DNA of 64,000 nt from Anaerolineaceae bacterium (GCA_017417055.1 JAFPZX010000136.1:1-64000), one strand, 5' to 3'. Shown: positions 53,200 to 62,146, counted from the stretch's first letter. Translations and numbers: made by a program. The notes: generated by a model from the letters alone, not told the origin.

Positions 53200-53856
53200 T
53201 TATTTCCACTCAATCCAAAGGGCAGGGCGAACAAGATCTGTGTTGGAGTTGGAAACAGCACCTCCGTTGTAATAAATATCCCCATCGTTATATACATGTA
53301 CTGCACCTTCTTTTGCGCCTGGTGTTCGTAACCACCACCAATTATATCCATTAGGATATTCTTCTGAATTTTTTGACTTTGCAAAAGCTGTTGCTTTACA
53401 ACGTCTTGATGAACTGTCTGTCATATATTGCAACACTTCATCAACACTCAACAGAAAAATACGATCTGTTGTTGGATTTCCACCTTTTGTTCCTAATTGA
53501 GGGTTATCAGAATTATTGTTTTTTACAGGAATAATTTTATTCTTTTCAGAGGAACTAAATGCATTGTTATAAAACTCATTATTTAACCAATTTCTTATGG
53601 TACTATTTTCCCAGGTTATTTCTTTTCTTATTTCATTAAAAGGTTTTGTATCCAGCCCATATTTACTAACTAAAAGTGCTTTTTGATCAACGATAGCAAG
53701 AACCAGCCATTCAATTTCTTCAGGCCCGTTGCTTACATTATTATCCTGTTCATATTGACCGAGAGTGACATACATTTTGCCTTGTGCCCCGGCTGAGCTG
53801 AAAGCAGCAAGAACAAAAATCAAAACCGTAAATACAAAAACAATACTTTTTTTCAT
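53200..53856 (-). CDS. Secreted DUF6273-domain protein, short paralogue
   Basis: 218 residues: signal peptide (cleavage near GAQG, about residue 25) plus a single DUF6273 domain. VTLGQYEQDNNVSNGPEEIE, LLVSKYGLDTKPF, TIRNWLNNEFYNNAF, TTDRIFLLSVDEV, YNWWWLRTPG, VRPALWIEWK. Every block has its counterpart in the 512-residue protein at 32537, so the two are paralogues. AAGGAG lies before ATG 53856. AT-rich codon use compared with the 32.5 kb copy suggests a different history. Confidence 0.87.
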   Translation of the reverse strand: MKKSIVFVFTVLIFVLAAFSSAGAQGKMYVTLGQYEQDNNVSNGPEEIEWLVLAIVDQKALLVSKYGLDTKPFNEIRKEITWENSTIRNWLNNEFYNNAFSSSEKNKIIPVKNNNSDNPQLGTKGGNPTTDRIFLLSVDEVLQYMTDSSSRRCKATAFAKSKNSEEYPNGYNWWWLRTPGAKEGAVHVYNDGDIYYNGGAVSNSNTDLVRPALWIEWK

Positions 53857-54098
53857 GATAAAACTCCTTTATTAACTTTTTTATCACTGCTGTTTGTAAG
53901 CAACTGTCAGATAATTTGTAAATGCGTTGAATGCATTTCTTATCAATAACGTATCGTTACATAACAAACAGTGATTAACTTACTATCTTATTACATGGTC
54001 TTTATGCAGATTATAGTCTGTATATAAACTATAGTCAAGAAAATAACTATCTTTTAAAATACATTTCATTAAGATTGTTGTTTGAAAGGGGTAGAAAT

Positions 54099-54320
54099 TT
54101 GATCGTTTATACACCATTTTGGGAGACTTTAAAGCGGTCGAATGAATCCACCTATACGCTGATAAAGGTACATCACATTTCAAGTTCCATTATCGATCGA
54201 TTACGCAACAATAAACCAATTACTACGACCACGATCAATGATCTTTGTTTTATCCTGGACTGCCGGGTGGAGGACATCATGGCCTATACCGTCTGCGCGG
54301 ATGATCAGATTATTCACTGA
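54099..54320 (+). CDS. Small XRE-family HTH regulator (Cro/C1-like)
   Basis: 73 residues from TTG 54099, preceded by AAAGGGG at 7 bases. The pattern YTPFWETLKRSNESTYTLIK, HISSSIIDRLRNNKPITTTT, INDLCFILDCRVEDIMAYT is the HTH_26-type short Cro/C1 repressor common in mobile and gut-bacterial DNA. It is complete. A C-terminal fragment of a close copy lies at 51561-51681. Target unknown. Confidence 0.8.
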   Translation: MIVYTPFWETLKRSNESTYTLIKVHHISSSIIDRLRNNKPITTTTINDLCFILDCRVEDIMAYTVCADDQIIH

Positions 54321-54696
54321 ATTGATTTTTGTAAATCGCAGGTTACGGTTCACGGAGCACAATCTGGTCTGCCTTTTTGCTGCCGCGCAGCCGGCACAAA
54401 AAGACTGCACAGCTGTGCGTGACATCTCTTTCAGAGTTACCTGCACCGCATATTAAATTTACGTAATCCAGCGGAATATCTTTCGTTTTCGACAAGACTC
54501 TGGTTGGCTATAACGCGAATGTGACACATGGGTACAGTCCTGATATGTCGGCTTTTATACAATATCAGTACCAAATCTGTGTATTTTGTGAACATCAAAT
54601 TTTTTTGCTCATTTGAGTAAACCTGAGTAAATGCTTCTTGAAATTGCAGACATTTCATGGTATTCTTTAAGTAGAAAAAAGACGGAGACAGAAGCT
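54321..54696. other. Spacer with GTCTGCCTTTTTG repeat
   Basis: TTCACGGAGCAC (54350-54361), then GGTCTGCCTTTTTGCTGCCG and CGGCACAAAAAGACTGCAC, an inverted-repeat element with close relatives at 59178-59221 and, diverged, at 51725-51780. The remainder up to 54680 is AT-rich and I see no gene or clear promoter. Confidence 0.6.
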
Positions 54697-55671
54697 GTGG
54701 AAGAGAAAAAAGTTGTTCGATTAAGCCCACTGAATAATCTGGTGTTTTCCTGCATCTTTCAAAGCGAGGAAAAATCAGGCCGTGCTATGCTGGAATTTCT
54801 GAACGCGATATTGGTTCATGTTGGAGAAGAACCAATCGAAGAAATCATCAGCATGATGAGTGAATATCCGCTGATATCAGAAAGTGTCGGGCAGAAATAC
54901 GGACGGCTGGATGTGCGGGTACGCGCAAAATCAGGGCGTATATTTGATATCGAGGTACAGATAGAAAAAGATTATGTCAACGAACGCTCCTTCTTTTATG
55001 GCGGAAAGTTGGTGACGAATGAATTCGAATCCGGACTGACTTATGATAAAATGCCGCCGGTACGTGTGATCAACATTGTGGATTTTTATATCCGGGAAGA
55101 TCATCAAAATGTGGTTGAACCGGTAATCATGGTCTATGAAAATGCGCGGGAAGAACAGGCTACAGATGTATTCAAAATGTACCATATTCAAATGCCGGCT
55201 TTTCGAAAGAATCACAAAACACTGGATTCGGTTAAGGGTGATCTATTTATGACCTGGCTTTACATGCTGGATCAGGGATACAAGAACAGTGAAGAAATGG
55301 AGGAACTGGCAGCCATGACAGAAGGAATGCTGAACTTTGCAAAACAATACAATATCGCCATCAATGATCCGCTGCTGGTGAGACGCTATCAGATGGACCA
55401 GGACGCCAAACGGGAAGAAGCTTTCAAAATGTCGCTTGCAGAAACGAAAGGCGAAAAAAGAGGATTCAAACGAGGTGAGGAAAAAGGCTTTAAACGAGGC
55501 AAAGAAGACGGTTTCAGACTTGGTAAGGAAGACGGTTTCAGACTTGGCAAAGAAGACGGACAAAGAACGAATCAACTTGAAAATGCCCGGCGGATGAAAG
55601 CTGACGGAATGAATCCTGAGCTGATAGCCAAATATACCGGTCTCCCGGAATCTGAAATATTCAAGCTTTAA
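54697..55671 (+). CDS. Rpn-family (PD-(D/E)XK) recombination-promoting nuclease / transposase-like protein
   Basis: 324 residues from GTG 54697 with GGAG 9 bases upstream. VRLSPLNNLVFSCIFQSEEK and the core YGRLDVRVRAKSGRIFDIEV contain the D...ExQ nuclease signature (Asp in RLDV, Glu-Val-Gln at the end). The C-terminal part has near-identical repeats of GFKRGKEDG and GFRLGKEDG, then LPESEIF, a layout typical of the family. Such proteins are mobile or associated with recombination and are often present in many copies. A TIR element begins at its stop codon. Confidence 0.88.
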   Translation: MEEKKVVRLSPLNNLVFSCIFQSEEKSGRAMLEFLNAILVHVGEEPIEEIISMMSEYPLISESVGQKYGRLDVRVRAKSGRIFDIEVQIEKDYVNERSFFYGGKLVTNEFESGLTYDKMPPVRVINIVDFYIREDHQNVVEPVIMVYENAREEQATDVFKMYHIQMPAFRKNHKTLDSVKGDLFMTWLYMLDQGYKNSEEMEELAAMTEGMLNFAKQYNIAINDPLLVRRYQMDQDAKREEAFKMSLAETKGEKRGFKRGEEKGFKRGKEDGFRLGKEDGFRLGKEDGQRTNQLENARRMKADGMNPELIAKYTGLPESEIFKL

Positions 55672-55765
55672 GGATGCACCGATTAATTGATGTTTGGGGA
55701 CAGTTATGCACGAAGCGCAGAACTGTCCTCTCGCTTTCATGAGAATAAATCAGCGTTTCATTAAA
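55668..55765. repeat. ~98-bp TIR element, copy E
   Basis: Left end TTAAGGATGCACCGATTAA (including the stop codon of the Rpn-type gene), right end TAAATCAGCGTTTCATTAAA, interior GGGGACAGTTATGC and GCAGAACTGTCCTC. About 30 bases upstream of the following acyl carrier protein gene. Confidence 0.8.
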
Positions 55766-55792
55766 ATAAAAACATCTGAAAGAGTTTAGTAA

Positions 55793-56038
55793 ATGACAAA
55801 AGATGAAATCTATACCAGATTGACTTCCGTATTTCGTGACGTGTTTGATGATGATACACTTGTCATCAACGAAACAACAACTGCCGACGATATCGACGAT
55901 TGGGATTCGCTCGCGCAGATTTCCCTGATTACTGCGATCGAAAGCGAATTCGGCATCCGCTTTGACATGAAAACCGCACTGCACCTCAAACGGGCAGGAG
56001 AAATAGCAGAGGAAATAGAAGTAAGGAGTATGGAGTAA
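55793..56038 (+). CDS. Second acyl carrier protein
   Basis: 81 residues. The Ser of DDWDSLAQ (about residue 39) is the phosphopantetheine site. The sequence MTKDEIYTRLTSVFRDVFDD and FGIRFDMKTALHLKRAGEIA is closer to ACPs that work with dedicated ligases (polyketide, lipoteichoic or surface-glycan acylation) than to the fatty-acid ACP at 37409. No partner enzyme is adjacent. The last codons run into a period-7 repeat (GTAAGGAGTATGGAG). Confidence 0.82.
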   Translation: MTKDEIYTRLTSVFRDVFDDDTLVINETTTADDIDDWDSLAQISLITAIESEFGIRFDMKTALHLKRAGEIAEEIEVRSME

Positions 56039-56160
56039 GGAGTTAGGAGTGGCTGGTTACTGGTGGCTGGCTGCTGACCACTGACCACTGAACACTGACC
56101 ACACCTAACACCTGAAACCTGTAACCTGATACCTAACACCTAAAACCCGACACCTGAAAA
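56022..56160. repeat. Heptanucleotide tandem repeat (STRR) 9
   Basis: The longest array. GGAGTAA/GGAGTTA runs, then CTGACCA, CTGACCA, CTGAACA, CTGACCA; then CACCTAA, CACCTGA, AACCTGT, AACCTGA, TACCTAA, CACCTAA, AACCCGA, CACCTGA. All of period 7. It ends four bases before the extended -10 of efp. Confidence 0.9.
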
Positions 56161-56163
56161 ACA

Positions 56164-56172
56164 TGTTATAAT
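56164..56172 (+). promoter_or_regulatory. Extended -10 promoter of efp
   Basis: TGTTATAAT, the same nonamer found before the LysM and S41 genes. No -35 box is evident because a 7-bp repeat array abuts it. Confidence 0.6.
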
Positions 56173-56235
56173 GAGAAAGCTGTTTGTCCGTTTTGACGCA
56201 AACTGTCAGATTTTCAATCAGAATGAGAGTAAACT

Positions 56236-56793
56236 ATGATCGATGTAAATGAATTAAGAAAAGGCGTAACTTTTGAAATCGATGGAAACCTGCTGAAGGT
56301 TTTGGATTATGAACACAACAAATCCGGCCGCGGCAATGCATCCATCCGCATCAAAGCCCGCAACCTTCGCACCGGCGCAACCTTCGAACGGACATTCACA
56401 TCCGGCAACCGTGTCCAGGATGTCTCCCTCGATTTCCAGAATGTAAATTACCTTTACAGCGACGGTGATTTTTATTATTTCATGAATAATGAAACCTTTG
56501 ATCAGCCCGCAGTCCCGGCTAAGATCCTGGTCGATGCCGCTCCTTACCTGAAGGAAGGCATCCCGGTCAAACTGACCTTCTACCATGACGAAATCATCGA
56601 TGTCGAACTGCCGATCAACGTGGATCTGCTCGTGACCAGTGCTGAAACCGCAGTCCGCGGCGACACCGCCACCGGCGTAACCAAACAGGTCACTGTTGAA
56701 ACCGGCGCCAAGGTGATGGTTCCGAACTTCGTCAAAGAAGGTGACACCATTCGTGTAGATACAACGAATGGCAACTATGTCACCCGTGTCTGA
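56236..56793 (+). CDS. efp: Elongation factor P
   Basis: 185 residues, three beta-barrel domains. It relieves ribosome stalling at proline runs. MIDVNELRKGVTFEIDGNLL and the C-terminal VPNFVKEGDTIRVDTTNGNY match the family. The tip loop that enters the peptidyl-transferase centre reads HNKSGRGNA, placing Arg at position 32-equivalent rather than the Lys of the E. coli VKPGKG loop. No earP, epmA or epmB is nearby, so it may act unmodified. Own promoter and terminator. Confidence 0.95.
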   Translation: MIDVNELRKGVTFEIDGNLLKVLDYEHNKSGRGNASIRIKARNLRTGATFERTFTSGNRVQDVSLDFQNVNYLYSDGDFYYFMNNETFDQPAVPAKILVDAAPYLKEGIPVKLTFYHDEIIDVELPINVDLLVTSAETAVRGDTATGVTKQVTVETGAKVMVPNFVKEGDTIRVDTTNGNYVTRV

Positions 56794-56830
56794 GAAGGAT
56801 AGAAAACAGTAGTAAATATATTGCACAGGG

Positions 56831-56874
56831 AACGGTTTTGCCGGATAATTTCTTGTCTCGCAAAACCGTTTTTT
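56831..56874 (+). terminator. Rho-independent terminator of efp
   Basis: AACGGTTTTGC (56831-56841) and GCAAAACCGTT (56860-56870) with following T run. Confidence 0.9.
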
Positions 56875-57011
56875 GTGCCGTATTGATTAATAATCGTTGG
56901 TATATGTCACGTGTTCGACAATATTGCTGAGCCGCACAGGGGGACAGTATCTAACCGTTTATTAATTTTCCAATAGAATTTCCTCTTTATCGTGAAATCC
57001 GGTGTTTCCAT

Positions 57012-57020
57012 TGGTATAAT
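57012..57020 (+). promoter_or_regulatory. Extended -10 promoter of ftsH
   Basis: TGGTATAAT about 18 bases upstream of the AGGAGG that serves ftsH. No clear -35. Confidence 0.5.
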
Positions 57021-57052
57021 GGATTGTGATTTTAACAGGAGGCAAAAATACA

Positions 57053-58909
57053 GTGAATCAGCAGAATAAACAATCTTCTATCGTCTACTTCCTCCTCATT
57101 ATCGGCATCATATCTTTAATTATTTACGCATTTACCGGTGAACGGACCTCCAATGAGCTGATGTCTATAAATGAGTTGGCCGAATCTATCAAGGCACGCC
57201 GCGTCAGCAGCCTGACAATCGATGATGATCAGGTGACCGTGCGTTTCAATGATACGAGGAACATCGCAAGAACTTATATTGAACCGAACGCAACACTGTT
57301 GGAGCAGCTTTCTATCCTGGGTGTGGAAGCTTCCGATCTCGCGTCAAAAAACATCACGATCGAAGTAAAACAGCCCTCCCCATGGCTCACAGCTCTTTCT
57401 TTGTTGATCTCCTTCCTGCCGATCATCCTGTTCGGTGTCTTTATGCTGGTTTTCTTCAAACAGCAGGGCGGCGGAGCCGGCGCCATGAGCTTCGGCAAAT
57501 CCCACGCCAAGATGCTGAAGGGTGACCGTCCTACGGTCACTTTTGCGGATGTGGCTGGTATCGAAGAATCCAAAGCTGAACTGGCGGAAGTTGTTGAATT
57601 TTTGAAGGAACCGCAGAAGTTTACATCACTCGGCGCACGGATTCCGAAGGGTGTCCTGTTGGTCGGCTCCCCGGGTACCGGGAAAACGCTGCTCGCGAAA
57701 GCTGTTTCCGGTGAAGCAGGCGTCCCGTTCTTTTCCATCAGCGGTTCAGAATTTGTGGAAATGTTTGTCGGTGTCGGCGCGAGCCGTGTCCGTGACTTGT
57801 TTGATCAGGCACGCAAGAACAGTCCGTGCATCATTTTCATCGATGAAATTGACGCAGTCGGCCGTCAGCGCGGCGCGGGTCTGGGCGGCAGCCATGACGA
57901 ACGGGAACAGACGCTGAACCAGATGCTGGTCGAAATGGATGGTTTCGGCACCGATACCAACGTGATCGTGATCGCCGCCACCAACCGTCCTGACATTCTG
58001 GATCCGGCTTTGCTGCGTCCGGGACGATTTGACCGTCAGGTTGTCATTGACCGTCCGGATGTCCGTGGCCGCGAATTGATCCTCGGTGTTCACACCAAAG
58101 GCAAACCGATCGAACCGGATGTAGATTTGTCGAAGATCGCCCGCGGTACAACCGGCTTTGTAGGGGCAGATCTGGAAAACCTTGTGAACGAAGCAGCGAT
58201 CCTTGCCGCACGCCGCAACAAGCACTCCATTGGCAATGCTGAATTTGAAGAAGCGGTTGAAAAAGTCATGATGGGACCCGAAAAGAAGAGCCGTGTGATT
58301 TCCCGTGCGGAACGACGTATCATCGCCTATCACGAAGCCGGACATGCGGTGGTCATGAACGTCATGCCGGAATCCGACCCGATTCACAGAATCACCATCA
58401 TCGGACGCGGTGCAGCCGGCGGCTACACTATGCATCTGCCGTCTGAAGACCGGGTACTGAATTCCAAAAAGCAGCTGTTGGCGGAAATGGTCTCCCTGAT
58501 GGGTGGACGTGCCGCGGAAGAACTGAAGTTTGATGACATTACCTCCGGCGCTTCCAACGATATTGAACGCTGCAGCCAGCTTGCCCGCTCCATGGTTACC
58601 CAGCTCGGTATGAGTAACCTGGGTCCGATGGCCTATGGCAAGAAGGATGAAATGGTGTTCCTTGGCCGTGAAATTTCGGAACAGCGCAATTATTCCGAAA
58701 ATGTAGCGGAGGCCATCGATAAAGAAGTACGGCGCATGGTTGAGGAAGCTCATCAAAAAGCTAAGGAAATCCTGCAGCAGTATGATGAAAAACTCGTGCT
58801 TGTCGCGGAAAAACTCCTTGAGGTGGAAACTCTCAGCCAGGCGGAATTTGAAGCGATCTTCCCGCCGCCGAACGGAAAGTCATCCTCCACACCGCAGCCG
58901 ATTTGCTAA
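57053..58909 (+). CDS. ftsH: ATP-dependent zinc metalloprotease FtsH
   Basis: 618 residues from GTG 57053 (AGGAGG 9 bases upstream). Two membrane helices (about 10-30 and 108-130) enclose a small extracellular domain. The AAA+ domain has Walker [14 protein letters not shown] near 204, Walker [14 protein letters not shown], and the [22 protein letters not shown]. The M41 zinc site is HEAGHAV near 427 and a distal Asp in the [13 protein letters not shown] region. It degrades misfolded and regulatory membrane proteins. Complete. Followed by a terminator. Confidence 0.97.
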   Translation: MNQQNKQSSIVYFLLIIGIISLIIYAFTGERTSNELMSINELAESIKARRVSSLTIDDDQVTVRFNDTRNIARTYIEPNATLLEQLSILGVEASDLASKNITIEVKQPSPWLTALSLLISFLPIILFGVFMLVFFKQQGGGAGAMSFGKSHAKMLKGDRPTVTFADVAGIEESKAELAEVVEFLKEPQKFTSLGARIPKGVLLVGSPGTGKTLLAKAVSGEAGVPFFSISGSEFVEMFVGVGASRVRDLFDQARKNSPCIIFIDEIDAVGRQRGAGLGGSHDEREQTLNQMLVEMDGFGTDTNVIVIAATNRPDILDPALLRPGRFDRQVVIDRPDVRGRELILGVHTKGKPIEPDVDLSKIARGTTGFVGADLENLVNEAAILAARRNKHSIGNAEFEEAVEKVMMGPEKKSRVISRAERRIIAYHEAGHAVVMNVMPESDPIHRITIIGRGAAGGYTMHLPSEDRVLNSKKQLLAEMVSLMGGRAAEELKFDDITSGASNDIERCSQLARSMVTQLGMSNLGPMAYGKKDEMVFLGREISEQRNYSENVAEAIDKEVRRMVEEAHQKAKEILQQYDEKLVLVAEKLLEVETLSQAEFEAIFPPPNGKSSSTPQPIC

Positions 58910-58925
58910 ATTTGATATGCTAAGT

Positions 58926-58958
58926 AAAATCCCCGCCAAAAGCGGGGATTTTATTTTA
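58926..58958 (+). terminator. Rho-independent terminator of ftsH
   Basis: Perfect 11-bp stem AAAATCCCCGC/GCGGGGATTTT with loop CAAAA, then ATTTT. Confidence 0.95.
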
Positions 58959-58959
58959 A

Positions 58960-59262
58960 CAGGGAGATGTCGCACTTCTTTGAGGATTACGGCAGCCATT
59001 TTTTGAACTGCCATCAAGAGCATATGCTTCGCAACGGTGCGTCGAGTATCGTCCCTGCGAAGCATTCCCCCGGGCAGGTTTTTCTATATGATTTATGGGC
59101 AACAGCCTCTTTAATAGGGGGACTGTCCCCTAAAAGGACAGTCCCCATGTGTTCTGTAATCAGTGTCGCATACCAAGGTCTGCCTTTTTGTTGTCGCGCA
59201 GCCGACACAAAAAGACTGCACTTAATGTGCGACACAACATCAGCAAGGCAGACCTCGGTATG
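58960..59262. repeat. Composite of dispersed repeats between ftsH and the GGDEF gene
   Basis: 59030-59110 (GCTTCGCAACGG, GCGAAGCATTCCCC, TTTTTCTATATGATTTATG) resembles 70-150 at the window start. GGGGACTGTCC/GGACAGTCCCC (59117-59147) is a strong hairpin. 59166-59262 is bounded by GTGTCGCATACCAAGG and TCAGCAAGGCAGACCTCGG and contains GTCTGCCTTTTTG and CAAAAAGACTGCAC. No gene. Confidence 0.65.
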
Positions 59263-59263
59263 C

Positions 59264-60745
59264 TTATTCCTGACGTTCGTTATGCGTCTGGCGTTTTTGT
59301 TCGTACATTTTCCGGTCGGCTTCATCCAGCAATGCTTTGACGCTGGTTTTCCCGAGCAGATCGGTATAAGCATAGCCATATGAGATGGAAACATTTCTTT
59401 CCGCTTCCATGCGTTCAAATTTTTGTGTCATCTGCTGCAGCGCACCGGGCGTGCAGTTATCGACGATTGCGGCGAATTCATCACCGCCAAAACGGAAACA
59501 TTTATCCCCAAAGCAGTCTGAAATACATTCGGCCGCATTACAAAGGAGTTTGTCTCCGGCAAGATGTCCCTGTGTATCATTTGTCTTTTTGAGGAAGTTT
59601 ACATCAAACAGGAACACAGCCATCGGGATATTTTTATCACTGGATTCCAACAAATATTGCTCAAAACTGTAGCGGTTCGGCAGGTTGGTGAGCGCGTCCG
59701 TTTCCGCTGCGTTCCGCAGAATGGTATCCAGCGCGTTGCGGCGTTTGAGTACATCGTTATAAGCAGAGGCAATCAATGTGACTTCACTGAATCCTTCCGT
59801 TTCATCCAGAAAATCTCCGGTGGGGATCTGCTTTGCGAATTTGCCTAATGGATTGAGGATCCAGCGGTAAAGCATTGTGAAGGTGATGATCAGGATAACG
59901 ATAACTGATGCCGTTACAACCCATAGAGAAGCCCGTAATTTTTCGATTCTCACAGAGGCTTCAGCTGTTTTTTCCGCAGATGTACCCTGAATGATGCCAA
60001 CAGCCTGGGAAACTTTTTCCGCGACATTCCGCTTATTCAGCGAATAGTCAGAACCGAATACCATCATTCTCGCCATTCCTTCTTTTGCGGCTTTCGGCAT
60101 AGCAAGCTCTTCCGCGGTCAATTCAGGCAGCGGGAGTTGTTCCAGCGGACCAACTTTCGGCAGGGAATATGCAGAAGCAATTAAAGCAATGGCGTGAAGC
60201 TGGTTATTCAGCATAAAATTCGCACTGTCAGCTGCTTCTGATAAAAGCCCGACCACCGGCGCACTGACATCATATGTGCGGAACCGTTCCAGCAGATCAT
60301 CACCGCGATGGTCCTGGATAAATTCCTGTGTATAAACGCCGAGAGGCATAGCATTGAACTCTCCGGAATCGTTGAGCGGCATCATAATAAAGGTGCTGGA
60401 GGTTTCGGAAAGCTGGCTGGCCCCGCTCATAAAGGTGCTCACATCCTGTGAATAAGTGCCCGCGTTTCTTTGAATTGATGCCAGCACGGAGCTTGTCTGG
60501 TTGATTGCTATGATCAAGCCAATGATCACCACGTGTAAAACAGCAAGTACAATAATGACCGGAATGATCATTTTGTTGGCTGCGGGTTTACGGTTTGGAC
60601 TTCCGGTTTTGTTGACCGGTTCGGCTTCTTTCGCGTTTATCTGATTTTTCGTATGATTTTCTGTCTTCGATAAAGCTTCATTCAAATCTGCAAATTTCGA
60701 GTGGATCATGCCACGGATACCGTTCATCGGTCTTGCGTTTAACAT
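59264..60745 (-). CDS. Membrane-bound GGDEF diguanylate cyclase
   Basis: 493 residues. A helix at about 57-80, an extracellular sensor domain (about 82-275), a second helix at about 276-296, a short linker, then the GGDEF domain. FLFDVNFLKKTNDTQGH contains the metal-binding Asp, and RFGGDEFAAI at 418-427 is the intact active loop. The RxxD inhibitory site upstream of the loop is absent (FGDKCF instead), so product inhibition is probably weak. Makes cyclic di-GMP in response to an unknown external cue. GGAAAGGTGG precedes ATG 60745. No EAL domain. Confidence 0.92.
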   Translation of the reverse strand: MLNARPMNGIRGMIHSKFADLNEALSKTENHTKNQINAKEAEPVNKTGSPNRKPAANKMIIPVIIVLAVLHVVIIGLIIAINQTSSVLASIQRNAGTYSQDVSTFMSGASQLSETSSTFIMMPLNDSGEFNAMPLGVYTQEFIQDHRGDDLLERFRTYDVSAPVVGLLSEAADSANFMLNNQLHAIALIASAYSLPKVGPLEQLPLPELTAEELAMPKAAKEGMARMMVFGSDYSLNKRNVAEKVSQAVGIIQGTSAEKTAEASVRIEKLRASLWVVTASVIVILIITFTMLYRWILNPLGKFAKQIPTGDFLDETEGFSEVTLIASAYNDVLKRRNALDTILRNAAETDALTNLPNRYSFEQYLLESSDKNIPMAVFLFDVNFLKKTNDTQGHLAGDKLLCNAAECISDCFGDKCFRFGGDEFAAIVDNCTPGALQQMTQKFERMEAERNVSISYGYAYTDLLGKTSVKALLDEADRKMYEQKRQTHNERQE

Positions 60746-60894
60746 CTTGCCACCTTTCCTGGTATGTCAGATACCATGTTATTTTCTGACGTAATTCTAA
60801 AATTATCCGATTTTACTCAATAATAAGTATACCTGAAAATATCGAAAAATTGTCATTTGTCCAACAATGATATGCGTTTATTTTGGTAATCATC

Positions 60895-61119
60895 ATGGAA
60901 TTTTATCTCGCCATTTATTACGCCATCACAATAAATTTATTACGCCATTGTGATATAATGCATAAAATTGAAGAATCTCCTTTTGCGACGAATGAAGAAT
61001 TGTCGGCAAAAATCGGGAAATCACCCCGAACTGTCTCCATATTTTTGTCGTTTCTGAAAGACAAAATACTCATCGAAAGAGTCGGATCAAATAAAACCGG
61101 CAATTGGAAGACATCATAA
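60895..61119 (+). pseudogene. Remnant with C-terminal winged helix of a RecG-like/AlbA-type protein
   Basis: Up to 75 codons. ATNEELSAKIGKSPRTVSIF, LSFLKDKILIERVG and SNKTGNWKT match the helix-turn-helix that closes Schlafen/AlbA-type putative helicases (ITxxELAxxLGISxRTVxRxIxxLKxxGxIxRxGSxxxGxW). The N-terminal ATPase-like part is missing and the first 20 codons are low-complexity. No ribosome site. The surrounding DNA contains repeated CGCCATTTAT words. More likely a decayed end than a functional small gene. Confidence 0.5.
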
Positions 61120-61264
61120 TAGCTTCGCGAAAAAGTGAAAAACAAACAAAAAGTCATTTGTTTAATCCCGCCATTTATCCCGCCAATTTTTTTGCGCAAT
61201 AAATGACGGGATAATTGAAATGGCGATATCATAAATAAAAGAAAGCTCAAAAAAAGGTGTCCAA

Positions 61265-62146
61265 ATGAAACGAATTTCTTTTTTCCTGCTGATGATTCTC
61301 AGCACACTGCTCCTCACCGCATGCAGTGCAGAAAATATTCCGGAGGTTGCTTTGATGCCGCTGGTTCAGCAGCAGATGGAGCTCGGTCCCCGAGTGCCCG
61401 GCAGCGATGCCCATAAAGCCTTTATTGAGCAGACTGTTTCCCTGCTGCAAAACAGCGGGTGGACCGTCCGGAGTGAGGCAGAACAGTATCAGGGGAAAAC
61501 TGTGTGGAACATCATCGCGGAAAAAGGTGCCGATAATACTGACGGTAAATGGATCGTCATCGGGGCACATTTTGATTCAAGGATCCTTGCTGACCAGGAA
61601 AAGTCCACTTCCGGCCGGCAGCAGCCGGTTCCTGCGGCAAATGACGGCGCTTCCGGAGTGGCGGTGCTGCTGGGTTTGGCTAAAACGCTGGGAGATCCGG
61701 GAAATAAACGGATCACACTGGCTTTTTTTGACGCGGAAGATCAAGGAAAAATCATGGGATGGCCGGATTTTTGTCTTGGTTCAGCTCTGCTGGCGGAACA
61801 ATATGGACAAGCTGAGAAAAAACCGGATGCTGTGATCATTGCTGATATGATCGGCGATGCGGATTTGAATATTTATCGGGAAAAGAACTCAAACCGTGAA
61901 CTGACCGATACATTGTTCGGTATCGCGAAAAGGCTCGGCTATTCCAAACAATTTATCGATCAGGAAAAATATGCCATGTATGATGACCATATCCCCTTTA
62001 TCAAGCAGGGCATTCCCGCCGCTGATTTGATCGACTTTGACTATCCCTGGTGGCATACACTTTCCGATACGGCCGATAAACTCTCGGAAGAGAGCCTTCA
62101 GGCAGTTTACCGGGTGCTGTATACGTTTATCATAAGAGAGGAGTGA
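61265..62146 (+). CDS. Lipoprotein M28-family zinc peptidase, glutaminyl-cyclase-like
   Basis: 293 residues. Lipoprotein signal MKRISFFLLMILSTLLLTAC (lipobox LTAC, Cys20). The M28 fold has metal ligands in GAHFDSR (His about 101), AANDGASG (Asp about 126), FFDAEDQG (Glu-Asp about 157), IADMIGDAD (Asp about 197) and WWHTLSDT (His about 263). FDAEDQG and the WWHTLSDT end are those of the glutaminyl-peptide cyclotransferase subgroup, so it may form pyroglutamate or act as an aminopeptidase outside the cell. AAAGGTG precedes ATG 61265. Confidence 0.88.
   Translation: MKRISFFLLMILSTLLLTACSAENIPEVALMPLVQQQMELGPRVPGSDAHKAFIEQTVSLLQNSGWTVRSEAEQYQGKTVWNIIAEKGADNTDGKWIVIGAHFDSRILADQEKSTSGRQQPVPAANDGASGVAVLLGLAKTLGDPGNKRITLAFFDAEDQGKIMGWPDFCLGSALLAEQYGQAEKKPDAVIIADMIGDADLNIYREKNSNRELTDTLFGIAKRLGYSKQFIDQEKYAMYDDHIPFIKQGIPAADLIDFDYPWWHTLSDTADKLSEESLQAVYRVLYTFIIREE

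Noticed and set aside
57746..58756. 336-codon open frame on the minus strand
   Set aside because: Antisense shadow of ftsH produced by codon bias; His/Phe-rich nonsense-like composition.
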